Part shown: one piece after another, positions 1 through 11,339 of the stretch
Numbering within the stretch: the first letter of the stretch is position 1
How the letters are laid out: the number at the start of each line of letters is the position of its first letter
Assembly (NCBI RefSeq): GCF_029227915.1
Contig: NC_079886.1
Span: 20,314,501 to 20,378,500 of the forward strand
Length of the DNA: 64,000 nt
Direction of reading: 5' to 3'
Origin: Hydractinia symbiolongicarpus
Lineage: Eukaryota > Cnidaria > Hydrozoa > Anthoathecata > Hydractiniidae
The notes under the pieces: generated by a model
Told to the model about the DNA's origin: nothing
What the model saw: only the letters and a program-made list of their open reading frames with translations
The model's database searches: none
Position numbers and translations under genes: made by a program

Positions 1-365
1 AAACAAATTGGTAAGTTTCCCAAACTTGGGTTGGTGAATCCGCAATATCTTTGTCACGTCAGTTTTTAAGATGTATGCGATCATAGTAACGGGTATACAA
101 GTTTCCAAAAAAGAATTTGTGGCAGATCTTTGCTGATGTCAGTAAAATTTTTAAAGTTTTATATCTCCTTATATGTTCGTCAAAAGCACATGATCTTATA
201 CAATTTTTTCTCAACGTTGCAACCTTTAAACATTAAAGAGATTGGAGAAAAGAATTTTACCATTTTTTTGCATATGCACTACTAACGTCAGCAAAACACC
301 TAAAACAACCTATTTTTTATTTTTTTTCTTCCTAAGTGGATTTTTCCACAGGCCTTATCGACTAG
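1..365 (+). mobile_element. Non-autonomous Helitron-like element, 3' part
   Basis: The right end has the Helitron signature: a short hairpin (GTGGATTTTTCCAC, 336-349) followed about a dozen bases later by CTAG (362-365) and then T, as expected for insertion between A and T. The body resembles 40680-41050 in the same orientation, for example TTTCCCAAACTTGGGT and the phrase around CGTCAAAAG. The left end lies outside the window. No coding sequence is visible, so this is a passenger element. Confidence 0.55.
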
Positions 366-1203
366 TTCTATATAACTATCGATACATTATATCTTGTTAG
401 CAGCTCGTTAAATTTCTGACGATATGGAACAAAACTTTGCAAATGAAACATACCATGCATCCACGTTTGCGTTATGTTAGAAAATGTCTGATTATTTTTG
501 ACGCAACTAGACTTACAATAAATATTGTTTTTTATAAAGCAGTCGAAACATTTTTTACTTATTTTTGCAGAATCTAATTTTTATGCAATTTAATTTTGCG
601 GATTTTAGTAATAACAATAACCAAAAAAAATATATAAAAAGTATAAATTTTTTTATGAAAATCATTGTTATATGAAAAGACTGTTATTTATTATTTTGTG
701 CGATAACGGGTTATAAAAAATATACCGAAGAACAACAAATAATCCAGATTATATTCAAGTATGCTGCCATAGATAACTGCAAACGTCGTAGCAAAATCCT
801 AAATGTTTTATTCGTTCAATAATAGCCTGTTCAACGTGAAGTCTTATTGAAACAGTTCTCCTTGTTGTTTTAGCTCCTTCTTTTATCTTTTTGCCTGTGT
901 CGATTCGCTTTTATTCCGAACCATAATAAATAAAGGCTTGAACATCTGGCATCAAGTACTCCTCAAAAACTGCTTGAAATAGTTCATAACTTTCAAAACC
1001 AATATTAACCATTATTGTTATGCATATTATCATTATTATGAATATTTTACAAGGATATACAAATCAGTTAAAAACTGCTATCAATCTGTGTCTTTGAAAT
1101 AAAACTAAAAACCTAAAAATATATAGATATAGTTAAAATATGAAATATTTAAGTTTCTTGTTGAAGTCCTTTTCGGCTAATCGGATCTCTCTAGGTAACA
1201 AGT
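366..1203. other. No gene seen; AT-rich, possibly LINE 3' flank
   Basis: I see no convincing coding sequence or RNA gene. The part next to 1204 may be the 3' UTR of the minus-strand LINE that follows, but no clear tail or target duplication was found. Confidence 0.4.
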
Positions 1204-3835
1204 TTAAAGCTTTGCTCCCATGGCGAAAAAGCTTGACTTTGCAAACTCCAGCCTGACCTTAGGCAAAACAAGTAGAATATCTTTGTTTCTTGTCGTTTTT
1301 CTATGACGATTTACTTTAAAATAATCTTGAAAATTCGAACATATGTTTCCTTCAATGCATTTTCTTACAAGCTTGATTGCATACCAATATAAGTCATTTT
1401 GTATAGAAACCGTTTTTATCGCCATGATCTTATCCGCTTGTGTTTCGAAATTTTTTTAGTTTTTCTTTCTGAGTCGATGTCAAGTTCAATTGCACAATAC
1501 AGTTATATTTTAATGCTGATAAAATTATGCTCGCGTAGATTGCAACAGTAGCTTCTGGTGTTAGTAACTGTCTGTCTTTTTCAGAAGGTAAAGTTTAGAT
1601 GTGGCTTTTTTCAGTTTAATATCAAAGTTCGTTCCATGGTTAAGGTATTGGTCGATACAAGTACTGAGATACTTGTATGAATCTCTGCAGTTAATTTTAT
1701 TTCTGTTGTAAAAAATATCAGGTTTTTTAGGCCCACTAGCGATACGTTTTGCAGTTCCAAGGAGCATGCATTCTTTGTTTTTCTCTTTTTTTAATTTATA
1801 ACTAATTCGTTTGCATGGAAGTACGATGCAATGCCCTCTAGATCTTTGTTTAACAATGTCTGCACTTCTTCTGTCGTTTTTGCAGAAACAAAAACTACAG
1901 TATCGTCAGCAAATTCAATAACGTTGCAATTGATCAGGCAGTCTTCAAAGTCAATAAAAAATATAAGGAATAAAATTGGTCCCAGTGGCTACTGGTCTGA
2001 TATTTCATTTTGAAATTATACTACTTGATGACGTCAAACAGGTAGTTAACGAACCATTTTAGAGCAAGTCCTTTTATTCCATGATTTTTATAATTTTGAT
2101 AATAAGTTGTCATGACCCAACGTATCAAACGCCTTGGATAAATCATTAAAAGCAGCACATGATAATAGTCCTTTGTCGCCTGCTTTTCTGATGGTGTCAA
2201 TAAATAAAGTAGTGGCTAGCTCCATTGAACGCTTTCTTCTGTAACCGAACTGTTTATCTGTAAGGAGGTTATTTTCTTCCAGGTAGTTCATAAGTTGGTG
2301 TTGAACAACCTTTACTAGTGTTTTAGAAACAACGGGGAGCATAGATATAGGTCTATAATTATTTGCATCATAAATGTTTCCACTTTTGTGTACTTGAGTT
2401 ATTTGGGTACAGTTGCTGTTTTGAGAAAAGGTTGATGATGTGTGTTAAAGGTTTTGCTCTTTCTTCCCTACAATCCTTTAACATCCCATTCGGCAAATCA
2501 TCTATGCCGGTAGCTTTTTACTTTTCAGGTTTTTTAACTCTTTCTGTACAAATAAATTCGAAACATACCCAAAGGCAGAAACAGTGTTTGTTTTAATATT
2601 ACTGGGACGCGGAACACTCCATACAAATTCTTTCAACGGAAACGCGATTTTCTTAGTTTGCCTGCTACTGTGGCAAAAAGTGTTCGAGTTCGAAGTAGTA
2701 TTTTCTTTGACGTGTTCTCCTGTTATAAAAGGAATAGATGAATCAGGTATACAGGTACTTTTTCCTGGAAATATTTTTTGATGGTTTTCCAAAATTTCTG
2801 TGGGTTGTTTCTGTTTTCAGTTAAAAGATTTTGATGGTAATCATTTTTCGCTTTTCGTATTTGGTATGTGCAAGTGTCTCTTAGCTGTTTGAAAGAGTCC
2901 CAATCGGTAAAACATTTCAATCTCCGGAATTTACGAGGAAGTTGATCACGTATTCATATTCTTCTTAATATCAGCTGACAACCAGGGGCATAAACAACCC
3001 TTGACTCGCTTTGTTATAATGGGTGCGTGTTTGTTGAATAACGTTGTCAAAATGGTTCCCAAATATTTCCAAGCGTTGTTTACATCTTTCGTTTGATTTA
3101 AAGTAGCTGTTATAGTTTTTGAAAATTTTTTATTGTTACTAGATAACACCACATCTATCAAAGTACTTGAGTTATTAGTAACCCTTGTAGGGCTCGTTAT
3201 TAATTGCTTCAAACCATTTCTAGCAATGATATTTTTTAATTCTTTGTTGTCTGATTTAACGAGAAAATTAACGAATTATCTCTTGACAACATTTACTTGC
3301 CGTGATTAGAACCTTCTCAAAAGTTTCGTTAAAATCTTTGGGTAGATATTTTGAGATAGGGGGTCAATACACAGCGCTCGCAATGAAGTTTTCGAGTTTT
3401 TGATACAAATTTTGATCCAAATTGTTTCCAGTTTGTCACTGTCGATTTCTAACTGTTTTCATTTGTCAATATGCTTATATTTTTCCAAAAATAGCGATAA
3501 ACTTCCAATGTTCTTTAATAACCGTCTTACATTTTGGTGGATGATCAATTCATGTTAGTAAATCCTGCCATAGAATCTGGTCCAGGACATGTTCCCACAT
3601 CTCCACACATAATTAGCAGCATAAAAACTAAACATTTCTGGGACATGTAAGATATTTTTAATCTAAAACCTCTGTTTCCATTTCTCAGCAACAGCAACAT
3701 TAAACTATTTTCTCTCTTTAACAAACTAGAATATTTCATTGCAACACTTGAATTATTTAAACCACTAACAGATTGAAATAGAATAAAAATAAACACAAGA
3801 GAAACACATAACACGTCCGTCTTGTGTGCCGCCAT
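1204..3835 (-). mobile_element. Decayed non-LTR retrotransposon (CR1/L2-type LINE)
   Basis: Broken pieces of one LINE ORF read 5' to 3' on the minus strand. 3835-3545 is the N terminus. 3212-2946 is the end of the endonuclease and linker. 2920-2502 is the spacer leading into reverse transcriptase, with the FWKTIKK phrase. 2342-2088 is an RT piece with DLSKAFDT. The catalytic FADD box lies at 1902-1913. 1767-1561 is the post-palm region (DSYKYLSTCIDQ), and 1425-1204 is the C-terminal tail. The pieces lie in different frames and are separated by stops and frameshifts, so the copy is dead. The order and spacing match a single LINE ORF2, not several insertions. CR1/L2 assignment is by motif style; the exact clade would need a tree. 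Confidence 0.87.
3545..3835 (-). pseudogene. LINE ORF N terminus with signal-peptide-like and 2A-like stretches
   Basis: The 96-aa open frame begins with MAAHKTDV and a hydrophobic run (about residues 9-25) resembling a signal peptide. After a basic middle comes a second hydrophobic stretch ending in CGDVGTCPGPD. The latter resembles the ribosome-skipping 2A motif (consensus D-x-E-x-N-P-G-P), but Glu is Gly and Asn is Cys, so activity is doubtful. 2A-like peptides at the N terminus of CR1-type ORFs are known from other marine invertebrates. This piece lies directly upstream of the endonuclease-RT remnants and is the natural 5' end of that LINE. Confidence 0.65.
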
Positions 3836-5480
3836 CTTTATTCCATTATTATTACGTTTGAATATGTCTATTGTACAAAGATTTAGTTGAAAGTTTTCTA
3901 ATTATATTTTTCATGCAAATGTTTTTCCATGTCATTTTTTTTTAATTTGTGACTTCCACAAATTAAAATTTCGATCTCTATCACATGGGCATCCACTCTT
4001 TCTTGGGTATTATTTCAGGCTCTGAACCTTAAATAGACGGTAATGCCTGGTAATAAGCCCACACTTCTGCGAGTACTTCATTGATCTTGTCACTAATATT
4101 AACCTTGTTTTTGACCTTTCGTAATTTGCTAATTCCGATCTCTGTTTGTGATACAGCTTAACAACAAAAGAAATTTGTGCTCTCTAAATTGCCTGCATGA
4201 ATCGTTTTTCATAGAAGAAAACGGTTATGAAAATACAGTCATATTACGCCCCATACTGTAATTTACTCGTCGCAAAATACAAGTAACAAAAAATAGTGAA
4301 AATTACGCGCAACTTTCCCTCTTTCAATCCTTTTATCATCAAGCTTTAAATGTTGCAAAAAGCATTGGAAGATCCTCTCGCAGTTATTTAGTTTGGGGCA
4401 AAGTTATTCCTTTCTGAAGCAAAACAATGGTTATACAACCTTGATTGTGATTTAACTGTTATTTGTACTTCAATATCTGCGGCATTTGAAGTCCTTTAAA
4501 AGAATAGACATCAACGGATTAAAAATTTTTGGGGTAAAAACAAAACGAATATACAAGATACTATGTTCAACTTTAAAAGCTACTTTTTTCTCATTTGGGA
4601 TATACGTTATTTACAGTTACGGCAGGGCACAGCGTGCAATAACGTGTAACCAAATTATTATATGAAGACGAGGAAAAGATGTTTTGTTTCATCGCATGTG
4701 AAGTAAACAAAAAAATAAGGAAAAAGTAGGTCGTGCGAACCAACATTCGCCGAGGTAGCAACCGTAACTTTTCTATGTAAACAGTTACATCATTGCTTAA
4801 TTTTTTTGCTTCTATTTCGTTTCTTCACAAGCACAACAGAATTAAAGTAAAGCAATACAGAGCCACATGTCGATAACTGTAGTGTGCTTAGTTTTTATTG
4901 CTGCTTTTATTTTGACTTTTTTAGGGTGGAAAAGATATGTCGTAAATTGATTAATCATGTTTAGGCTTAGCCCCTTGACGATCGCAGGGTTTTGAAACTG
5001 TTTTTTTTTTTACTTTAATTGTAACTACTTCTAAAAGCAGAAGGAGTTTATTCTTTTCGTGCTTGTTAAATAGCTTTTTCCATCCCATTCTATATATTTC
5101 GCATGTGCGACACGGTCGGATCACCAGTGAACCGTGGTTGTCAAAAGCTCAATGAAGACGAACTAAAATGATTTTTTTATTATAAACTTCATGAACACAA
5201 CAAAATTTTATAACAAAAGGTGACAGTCTAAAAGATATGCAGAGGTCCTTTAAATGTTTTAAAGTATGACGATCGGCTGTTTTCTATGCAGCCCCTGCAA
5301 TGTGGCATTTTCAAACTCGTTTTTTTCTTGCTTAAAGCGGTTCTAATTTTTATCAACGACTTCGAAAAAAAAAATAGATAAAGGGATTATAATGAAGGGA
5401 AAACAGATTAGAAGTCAGACAACGAAAAAAGGGATGACGACTATGAGAATAGAATAGAAGTCTAGTCAGACAGAGAACTA
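3836..5480. other. Intergenic, no gene recognised
   Basis: AT-rich sequence with only short chance reading frames on either strand. Nothing here was matched by eye to a known family. Confidence 0.5.
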
Positions 5481-5499
5481 TAAAGGCTCGAATACACGG

Positions 5500-5695
5500 A
5501 ACAATTTTGCAGATCAATTTTCAAAATAAAATATTGAACTAAAATTGATCTAATATTGTTGCGTATATATCGTAGAAAAATAACAGAACGATAATGCCAT
5601 AATGACGTAAAAACACTCAAAAATTGATCTAATAAAATCAAACCGGTTTGATTTTATTAGATCAATTTTTCGTCGGAACAATATTATTTCAAAGG
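5500..5695. repeat. Nested inverted repeats with a perfect 52-bp palindrome
   Basis: Positions 5619-5644 are mirrored exactly by 5645-5670 with no spacer; the centre is CAAACCGGTTTG. The arm phrase AAAATTGATCTAAT also occurs at 5540-5553, and its reverse complement occurs at about 5512-5523 and 5657-5668. The outer phrase GGAACAAT occurs near 5500 and again near 5675. The whole looks like a small TIR element with a second copy, or half copy, inserted or fold-duplicated inside it. Confidence 0.75.
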
Positions 5696-6045
5696 AAACC
5701 GCCAGCTGCTCACTTTTTTTCGAAACTCACGCTCGGTATTTCATTCATTTCAAATGTTTTTATGCACGTAAAGAGAGTAAATGAAGAGAAACGCGACTAA
5801 ACATGTCAGATCATTTTGTTTTACCAAGTACGTTTAGATCGTATCAAACCGCAAGGCAAACTGAATTAAGGTACTTTGTATTTCTATTTTTTGTCTCTAC
5901 TTTCTTCGTGATTACACGTTGCTCTCTTCCACCTAACGTGCAACGTCGCGAAATGACGTTGTCGCGATTCCTTTTCGAAACTTGAATTCTTCGTTCACTG
6001 GGAGGTTGTTACTACCACAATGCTGTGTCTCCTGAGAGGTTTTCA

Positions 6046-6507
6046 ATGTACAAAAAGCGTTTTGGAACTTTGTTTAGATCCTCAATTCCTGACAATGACA
6101 ATTCGCAGGACACGCAAAAACGGAATAAACCAGCTGAGGAGATTGCACAACCTGAAACAGCTGTGGTTGCAAAAAAACGTGGCAGACCTTCAAAAAAGTC
6201 ATCCGAAAAAAGAGATTGGGATGATGACGAAATCTTTGTTCTTATTGAAACTTGGTCGAATCACGATAATCTCTACAACACAAGAAACAGTCAATATTTT
6301 AATCGTGATACACGACAAAAATCTCTTGAAAAAATTCAGAAAGAATTAGCAGACCAAGGTATTTTTGCTTCAGTGAAAGATATTGCAGATAAACTCACGA
6401 ATCCAAAGACATACTATGGTGGTCAAAAAAGATCTGTCGAATCTTCAAAGGCCAGTGGCGCTGGAGCTGATGATGTTTACGAGAGGTACAAAAGAAACAA
6501 AAGATGA
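6046..6507 (+). CDS. AT-hook plus MADF-like DNA-binding protein (partial, probably spliced)
   Basis: From the first ATG (6046) the frame gives 153 aa; it is open upstream to 5986, so an upstream exon is possible. Residues about 40-52 hold an AT-hook-like basic patch (KKRGRPSK), a DNA minor-groove motif. What follows resembles a MADF/Myb-SANT-like domain: WDDDEIFVLIETW, a middle with YFNRDTRQKSLEKI, then LTNPKTYYGGQK and SGAGADDVYE. In MADF proteins this last phrase is normally followed by a Trp-containing segment that is missing here. A good splice donor (GAGAG|GTACAA, exon end 6485) sits exactly there, so the 3' part is probably on another exon I could not find. It could be a host transcription factor or the DNA-binding accessory protein of a Harbinger-type transposon. 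Confidence 0.6.
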   Translation: MYKKRFGTLFRSSIPDNDNSQDTQKRNKPAEEIAQPETAVVAKKRGRPSKKSSEKRDWDDDEIFVLIETWSNHDNLYNTRNSQYFNRDTRQKSLEKIQKELADQGIFASVKDIADKLTNPKTYYGGQKRSVESSKASGAGADDVYERYKRNKR

Positions 6508-6970
6508 CAATAAATTCTTGTTTACATCAACCCTTTTGCTGCAACATTATCACAGCCTCGTAATTTCTTAGTTATTGTTATTGCTTAGTGAAAATCGACC
6601 AAATTTAAAAATTAAATATCTTTCTCTTTCTTATCTTTATGGAATGGTACTAATTCACTTGTTTATTCAAAGGTCTTTCATCCTTATTCGGTCTACGTCA
6701 TTAATTAGACCTGTGTCATATACATATAGCTAAACTCAACAATCGGTGTCTCTGGTCAACTATATCTGCTTTTAATAAAGTCATGCAATTTTTGAAAAGC
6801 TGTTTTCACCTTCTGATTCACCTTCCGATTATCAACAGTTGTACCCAAATAAATAACACTTTACTGGTGGTCTTGATAATATTTGATATCAAATTCATTT
6901 TTTGAAGTTTCCCATGAATATCACTTTTAAGTTCGTTCGGATTTCCCATCTCATTTATTTCACTTGAAAT
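6508..6970. other. No gene recognised
   Basis: AT-rich flank of the MADF-like exon. Short minus-strand frames near 6780-6900 hint at transposon protein, but nothing could be assigned. Confidence 0.4.
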
Positions 6971-7215
6971 AATTTTCAGTGTTCTTTGAAGTCCCTAAGC
7001 ATGGAAGACGACGTTCAAATGGCCACTTGGCTACCGGCAGAATAGTCCGTAAATGAATGATAACTTCCTGAAAGGTTTTCAGTCATGTATTTTAAAAGGT
7101 TCTCCGTACCCTCAACGTAATATTAGCCACCCTCTTTAACTGGCTTTCCACTGCATGGTGCTACAAAATAGAAGTACGGAAAACATTTCACCCAGTAGGC
7201 CATGCATTCCCGACT
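6971..7215 (-). pseudogene. PiggyBac transposase fragment
   Basis: The minus strand reads a broken stretch with YFYFVAPCSGKPVKEGG, then YYVEGTENLLKYMTENL. This matches the central part of PiggyBac-type transposases, just before the second catalytic Asp; the better-preserved copy at 17.3-20.3 kb keeps the following part. At least one stop interrupts it, and neither end of an element could be located. This is a scrap, not a gene. Confidence 0.6.
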
Positions 7216-7937
7216 TATCAGGGTTGTAGTGTTTGAAACTTATTTTTGTCTTCACGGGATATGTCGTTTCGTCAATCGTTCGGTATTATTATAGCCAAGC
7301 AATGTTAAACGCTTTAAACCACTACCGAAAAGCCGCAAATCAATCTTTTTTCCATCGTTTATTTTTAGTATCAGGATTGTCTGAACATAAATTAGCTAGG
7401 AGAAATTCGAAGGGCACTTGTGGCATAACTGCCTCTTTCAGCGGCAGTACGTATTAATCTCAAAAATGCGTTTTTAGAGAAATCTAACAAGCAAATTGGA
7501 GTAAAAAAAAACAAACAAAATGCTCTGTTATTCGCTTACAGTAAGTAAACTAGCGTTTTCGATGACAAACATGCATATTTTTTATTTTTAAAAAATAAGC
7601 CTCTTTAGTCAGTTAGTTTTCGAAAGGTTACCACAATAACTTCTCTTTTAACCAAGGTATATACTTGTTAACATTCCTGAATACGTTGTAACCTTGGCCA
7701 CACCAATCATTAAGTCACATGCTAATTCCAACTAAATAGAATCTACCGTATTTCTGGCACACGAGAGCAGCACCACCGTCCGCCTAAAATCAAAGAAAAT
7801 ATTTCAAGTATAACCTTCCTTAACACATCTCATTGTGAGATAGACTTTAAAAGTGCGTGTGAAATTTAATTGAATGTAAGAAGACTTGGTTTTCTACTGT
7901 AGATTTAATAATCCAATAATAAGTCTTATCATGTATC
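7216..7937. other. No supported feature
   Basis: A 74-codon plus-strand frame at 7233-7457 has no match I recognise. The rest is AT-rich. Confidence 0.4.
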
Positions 7938-9260
7938 TCATGCGGGTGCGTCTGACGGAATATTTTGGGATATTCGTGCAGTCGTTAGCCGACAGTAATC
8001 AAACAAAAATGTATTATATCGTACTCCATCTTCATCAAAATTTAACTTCTCTCCAATTTCTTTGCTATCTTTAAAGTTCATAGAGAAGTCATCATTGCAA
8101 CCAACAATCTCTTCCGTAAGTATTGTCACCAATACAGACTCAGCAAGAAAATGTGCACGCAATGCCCTTGAAATTTTTTTTCTAGAAATCATGTGGACTA
8201 CTACATACACCTGCGAAAACATTTCTTCCATACCAGATCCTTTCATTACATGCCCAAACCTACCAAGGAAACTTATCAAAAGTCTGAAGGTTTGCATCTT
8301 TAATTATTAATGTTGTCTTTAATCAAGGCGGTTGGTTAATAAACATTAAAGTAGAACAGATGCACGATTCATCGGATGGGGAAGCTCGATACCTTTTCTA
8401 TTAGTTAGGGTGAGTTAGAAGCACTCGATGATTGTGTTGTTGCTTTACTGCTGGTTGTGCAATGGATATAACTCCCATGCCGTGAAATATACCCTTTCCA
8501 GTTAAGGTAATAAGGCTGTGGTCTACATTATCTGCTACCCACTGTATGAATTCTGGTTTGTTATCATCAGTTGCTCCTTCGGTGGATTCAATTGAAGGTA
8601 TCTTAAACCTATGGGCCTCGTCGTAGGAGACACATAATCCGAGCCTTGGAAAATGGCTGATCAACCATTTCGATCCAAAAGTTCAAGTTCAACTCCAAAC
8701 CCAAACATTTAAGGACTGTTTGGGTTATGCATTGTCCCAATATTTTCTTTTTCAGGGTTGACGAAATTAAAGTATCAAGAAATATCTGCAAACACTGTGG
8801 AATCCATTGTAGGCAGTTTTCATTCTTAATATCATCTACACTTGGATAAAAATCTATGTTCTTCTCAAGTGCCTGTGCATCGCCGTAATAACATTTGCAG
8901 CTGCTAAGATCATATTGTTCTTTGTTTGCTGGGACTTCTTCATTTCGTATATGATTCTATCCGACATATTTCGGAAGCAAATTACATTGTCTCGTCCCGG
9001 TAGTTGCGAAAAGTAAATATGATCCTTGTACGTCTCCTACAATTTGTTCTTAAGAGTATTTATGGCTTACACATCACCACCATCGCTAAGACTACACATT
9101 TTTTCAAAGAGCTCCTTTAGAGTATAAAGTTCACAGTCTGTCTCATTTTTAAGTCAATCACAAACTCTCTCATACGTCTTCATCATGGTATCCTTCTCCT
9201 TCTTCTTCAGCGTGTGACAAACCTTCTTCTTCGGATCTGCTTGATAAAAAGAAATTTACC
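7938..9260 (-). pseudogene. Relic of an uncharacterised multicopy invertebrate protein family
   Basis: Minus-strand pieces in order: about 9010-8890 reads YKDHIYFSQLPGRDNVICFR; 8791-8609 reads LISSTLKKKILGQCITQ; 8664-8401 reads LGLCVSYDEAHRF, then FIQWVADNVDHSLITLTGKG and FHGMGVISIAQP; 8297-7938 reads FLGRFGHVMKGSGMEEMF and SRALRAHFLAESVL. These phrases recall a large protein family seen in many copies in cnidarian and mollusc genomes, with lines such as ADNVDH..TLDG...FHGMGII and SFLGSIGHLM.GSGL. I know no assigned function; its copy number suggests a mobile or multigene family. Frameshifts and stops break this copy everywhere. Confidence 0.55.
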
Positions 9261-11339
9261 TTACACATTTTTATAAGAACAACGTTTCAGAAAATGAGAC
9301 TCAAAAAATACCAAGATGTTCAGAAAATCACGAGGCTTGTATGTCCAAAGTTTTATTTTTTGTAAATCAGTTTTTTTTAATCTGTTCTAATGAAAATTCA
9401 ATGTTTACGCAGATCGAAGTTAAAAAAATATTAAGAACATCTCATCCTCGCTTCAGAGATAACATATATACAAAAAAAGACGGATACTTGTTGCCAGGAT
9501 TGATTTCACTTTCAATTAATTCTTTCAAATCATGCAATAATAGAGTAGTAATATCTACCAGACTGACGTGTATGAAGATTCAATGTTTGAAGCCATTGTT
9601 ACAACTATACTTCTCAGTTTTCTATCTAAAAAACTATTCTTTTATCTATCAATTCTTATCTATCAATTATTCCGTTTTCTACGTGCACAGTTTTTTACGA
9701 ACTATCTCAATCACTAAATAAACGTAAATATTCGAAACTGGAATTCAATAAATTCTAAACTTGTGATCCAAATGTTATGAGATATAAGGCAAACTTCTTT
9801 TCTGACTTTTCATCAGTAAAATAACTGAAAAAAAAACTAAAAATAGATCTAAATATCTAGCCTTGATAAATTATAAAACAACTGTGCGCATTGTCGGGTT
9901 CTTTCTAATTTTTTTTTTCCTTCAGAAAATTACCTTTTTTCTAAAAGTTCGCTTTATCTTAACATTGTCACTTCTCTAAATATTTTCTTTTCGAAGTCCG
10001 GGTAACGATATTTCTTGACCTTGGCAAGTTTTATTTCAATATTTCCAGTTAAAAGAGGAAAAAGACAACTAAAAGTTCTTTAGCTGATCTTTCATTCTTT
10101 TCGCTTTTTATTCGTTTTTTGTTTGAATCAACTAATAATTAAAAGAATATTCATAGTCAAGTTTGTAAAAATAATTAATACGTAATATAAAACAACAAAT
10201 AAAACTCATAAGCCGTAGAATTTGACTACGTCATTTTAAATATATGCCCCGTACGCCTTGCGATCCATTCCTTTGAAACCTACAGCCTGAACTTCTAGCG
10301 ATGGCAGCATGTGTGGTGGTGTGACAAAATGGTATAAATAACACCTCTGTATATAACGTGACAAATGTATTATTTCTTAAACCAAGCCAGGTCTACAGTA
10401 ATCTAGTAAACTAATCTCATCATTTTTTCCTTATTGATATTTATGATAGAGAAGAAGAAAAAAGAGAGTTTGGAATAACCTACCTTAAAAATTGATATTT
10501 AAATTGACAACTGATTCCAAATTCAAAAATATTAGCCACTTAAATTTCAAGGTATTGTTTTTAAATATCTGAATAATTATTTTGGAAGTAGGTAACTTTC
10601 AAACATAGCGGATTAAAAACAACACATTACTTATTAGCTTTAAGTAGCTAGCTAGCTAGTTAGCTATATAAAAACTGACACACCAAAAATTCTAGCTTTA
10701 TTTAAATAAAATCGCGAGAAATGGGTTAAATACTTAGAAAGAACAATGCACGTACGGCATAATAATTTTTAATAAGGTTGAACATCCCACAAAACTCACA
10801 ATTATTGAAAAACATCAGTCTAATTTAAAACACCTTTTAAGAAATGACATTTAGGTAAAACGTTTTTTGTCTCTTCTGAACAAGAAAGAAGGGGTATCTC
10901 ATTCGTGTTAAGCATGGAAAAAGCATCCACATCTTGAAATCTTGATAGATTATTTCCGCTCCCAGCACTCTCCTTGTGTTATGATAACATTTAAAATGAT
11001 ATACTGTATACTATAACATGGTTCAAGCATCCCCAGTGAGTAGCCTAATGTCTTTAAAGTTCAAGTGGGAAATTTCAGGAAAGACATGGAGCGCACATGT
11101 ACACTCCAAAAACAGACTAGTTAGAAGTTGGTAGATTCAACTTTTACCATAAGAACTTGGTTAAATACACAAGGTATCAACTACACTTTAAGTCTTTTAA
11201 CTACAGCTTCTAATTGTTCAGGTTTAATCGAAAAGTTGAGATAAAATGTTCGAGATGACTTTTCAAAACCGAAATAGTGAATGAAATAAATTAATTCCAT
11301 AATTTTAATCTTCAGCCTCACTATCTTATATATTAATTC
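9261..11339. other. No gene recognised; short GCTA microsatellite
   Basis: AT-rich intergenic DNA. A short run of (GCTA) units lies near 10645-10665. The 126-codon plus-strand frame at 9341-9721 has low complexity and looks like chance. Confidence 0.45.

Noticed and set aside
5803-5985. 60-codon frame as first exon of the MADF-like gene
   Set aside because: Different frame, hydrophobic and without similarity; no convincing donor connects it.
7233-7457. 74-codon plus-strand frame near the PiggyBac scrap
   Set aside because: Some phrases (FFHRLF) look protein-like, but I could not tie it to a family and the neighbouring transposon remains read on the other strand.
9341-9721. 126-codon open frame on the plus strand
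   Set aside because: Low-complexity, Phe/Ser/Asn-rich, no domain or splice context; AT-rich DNA gives such frames by chance.
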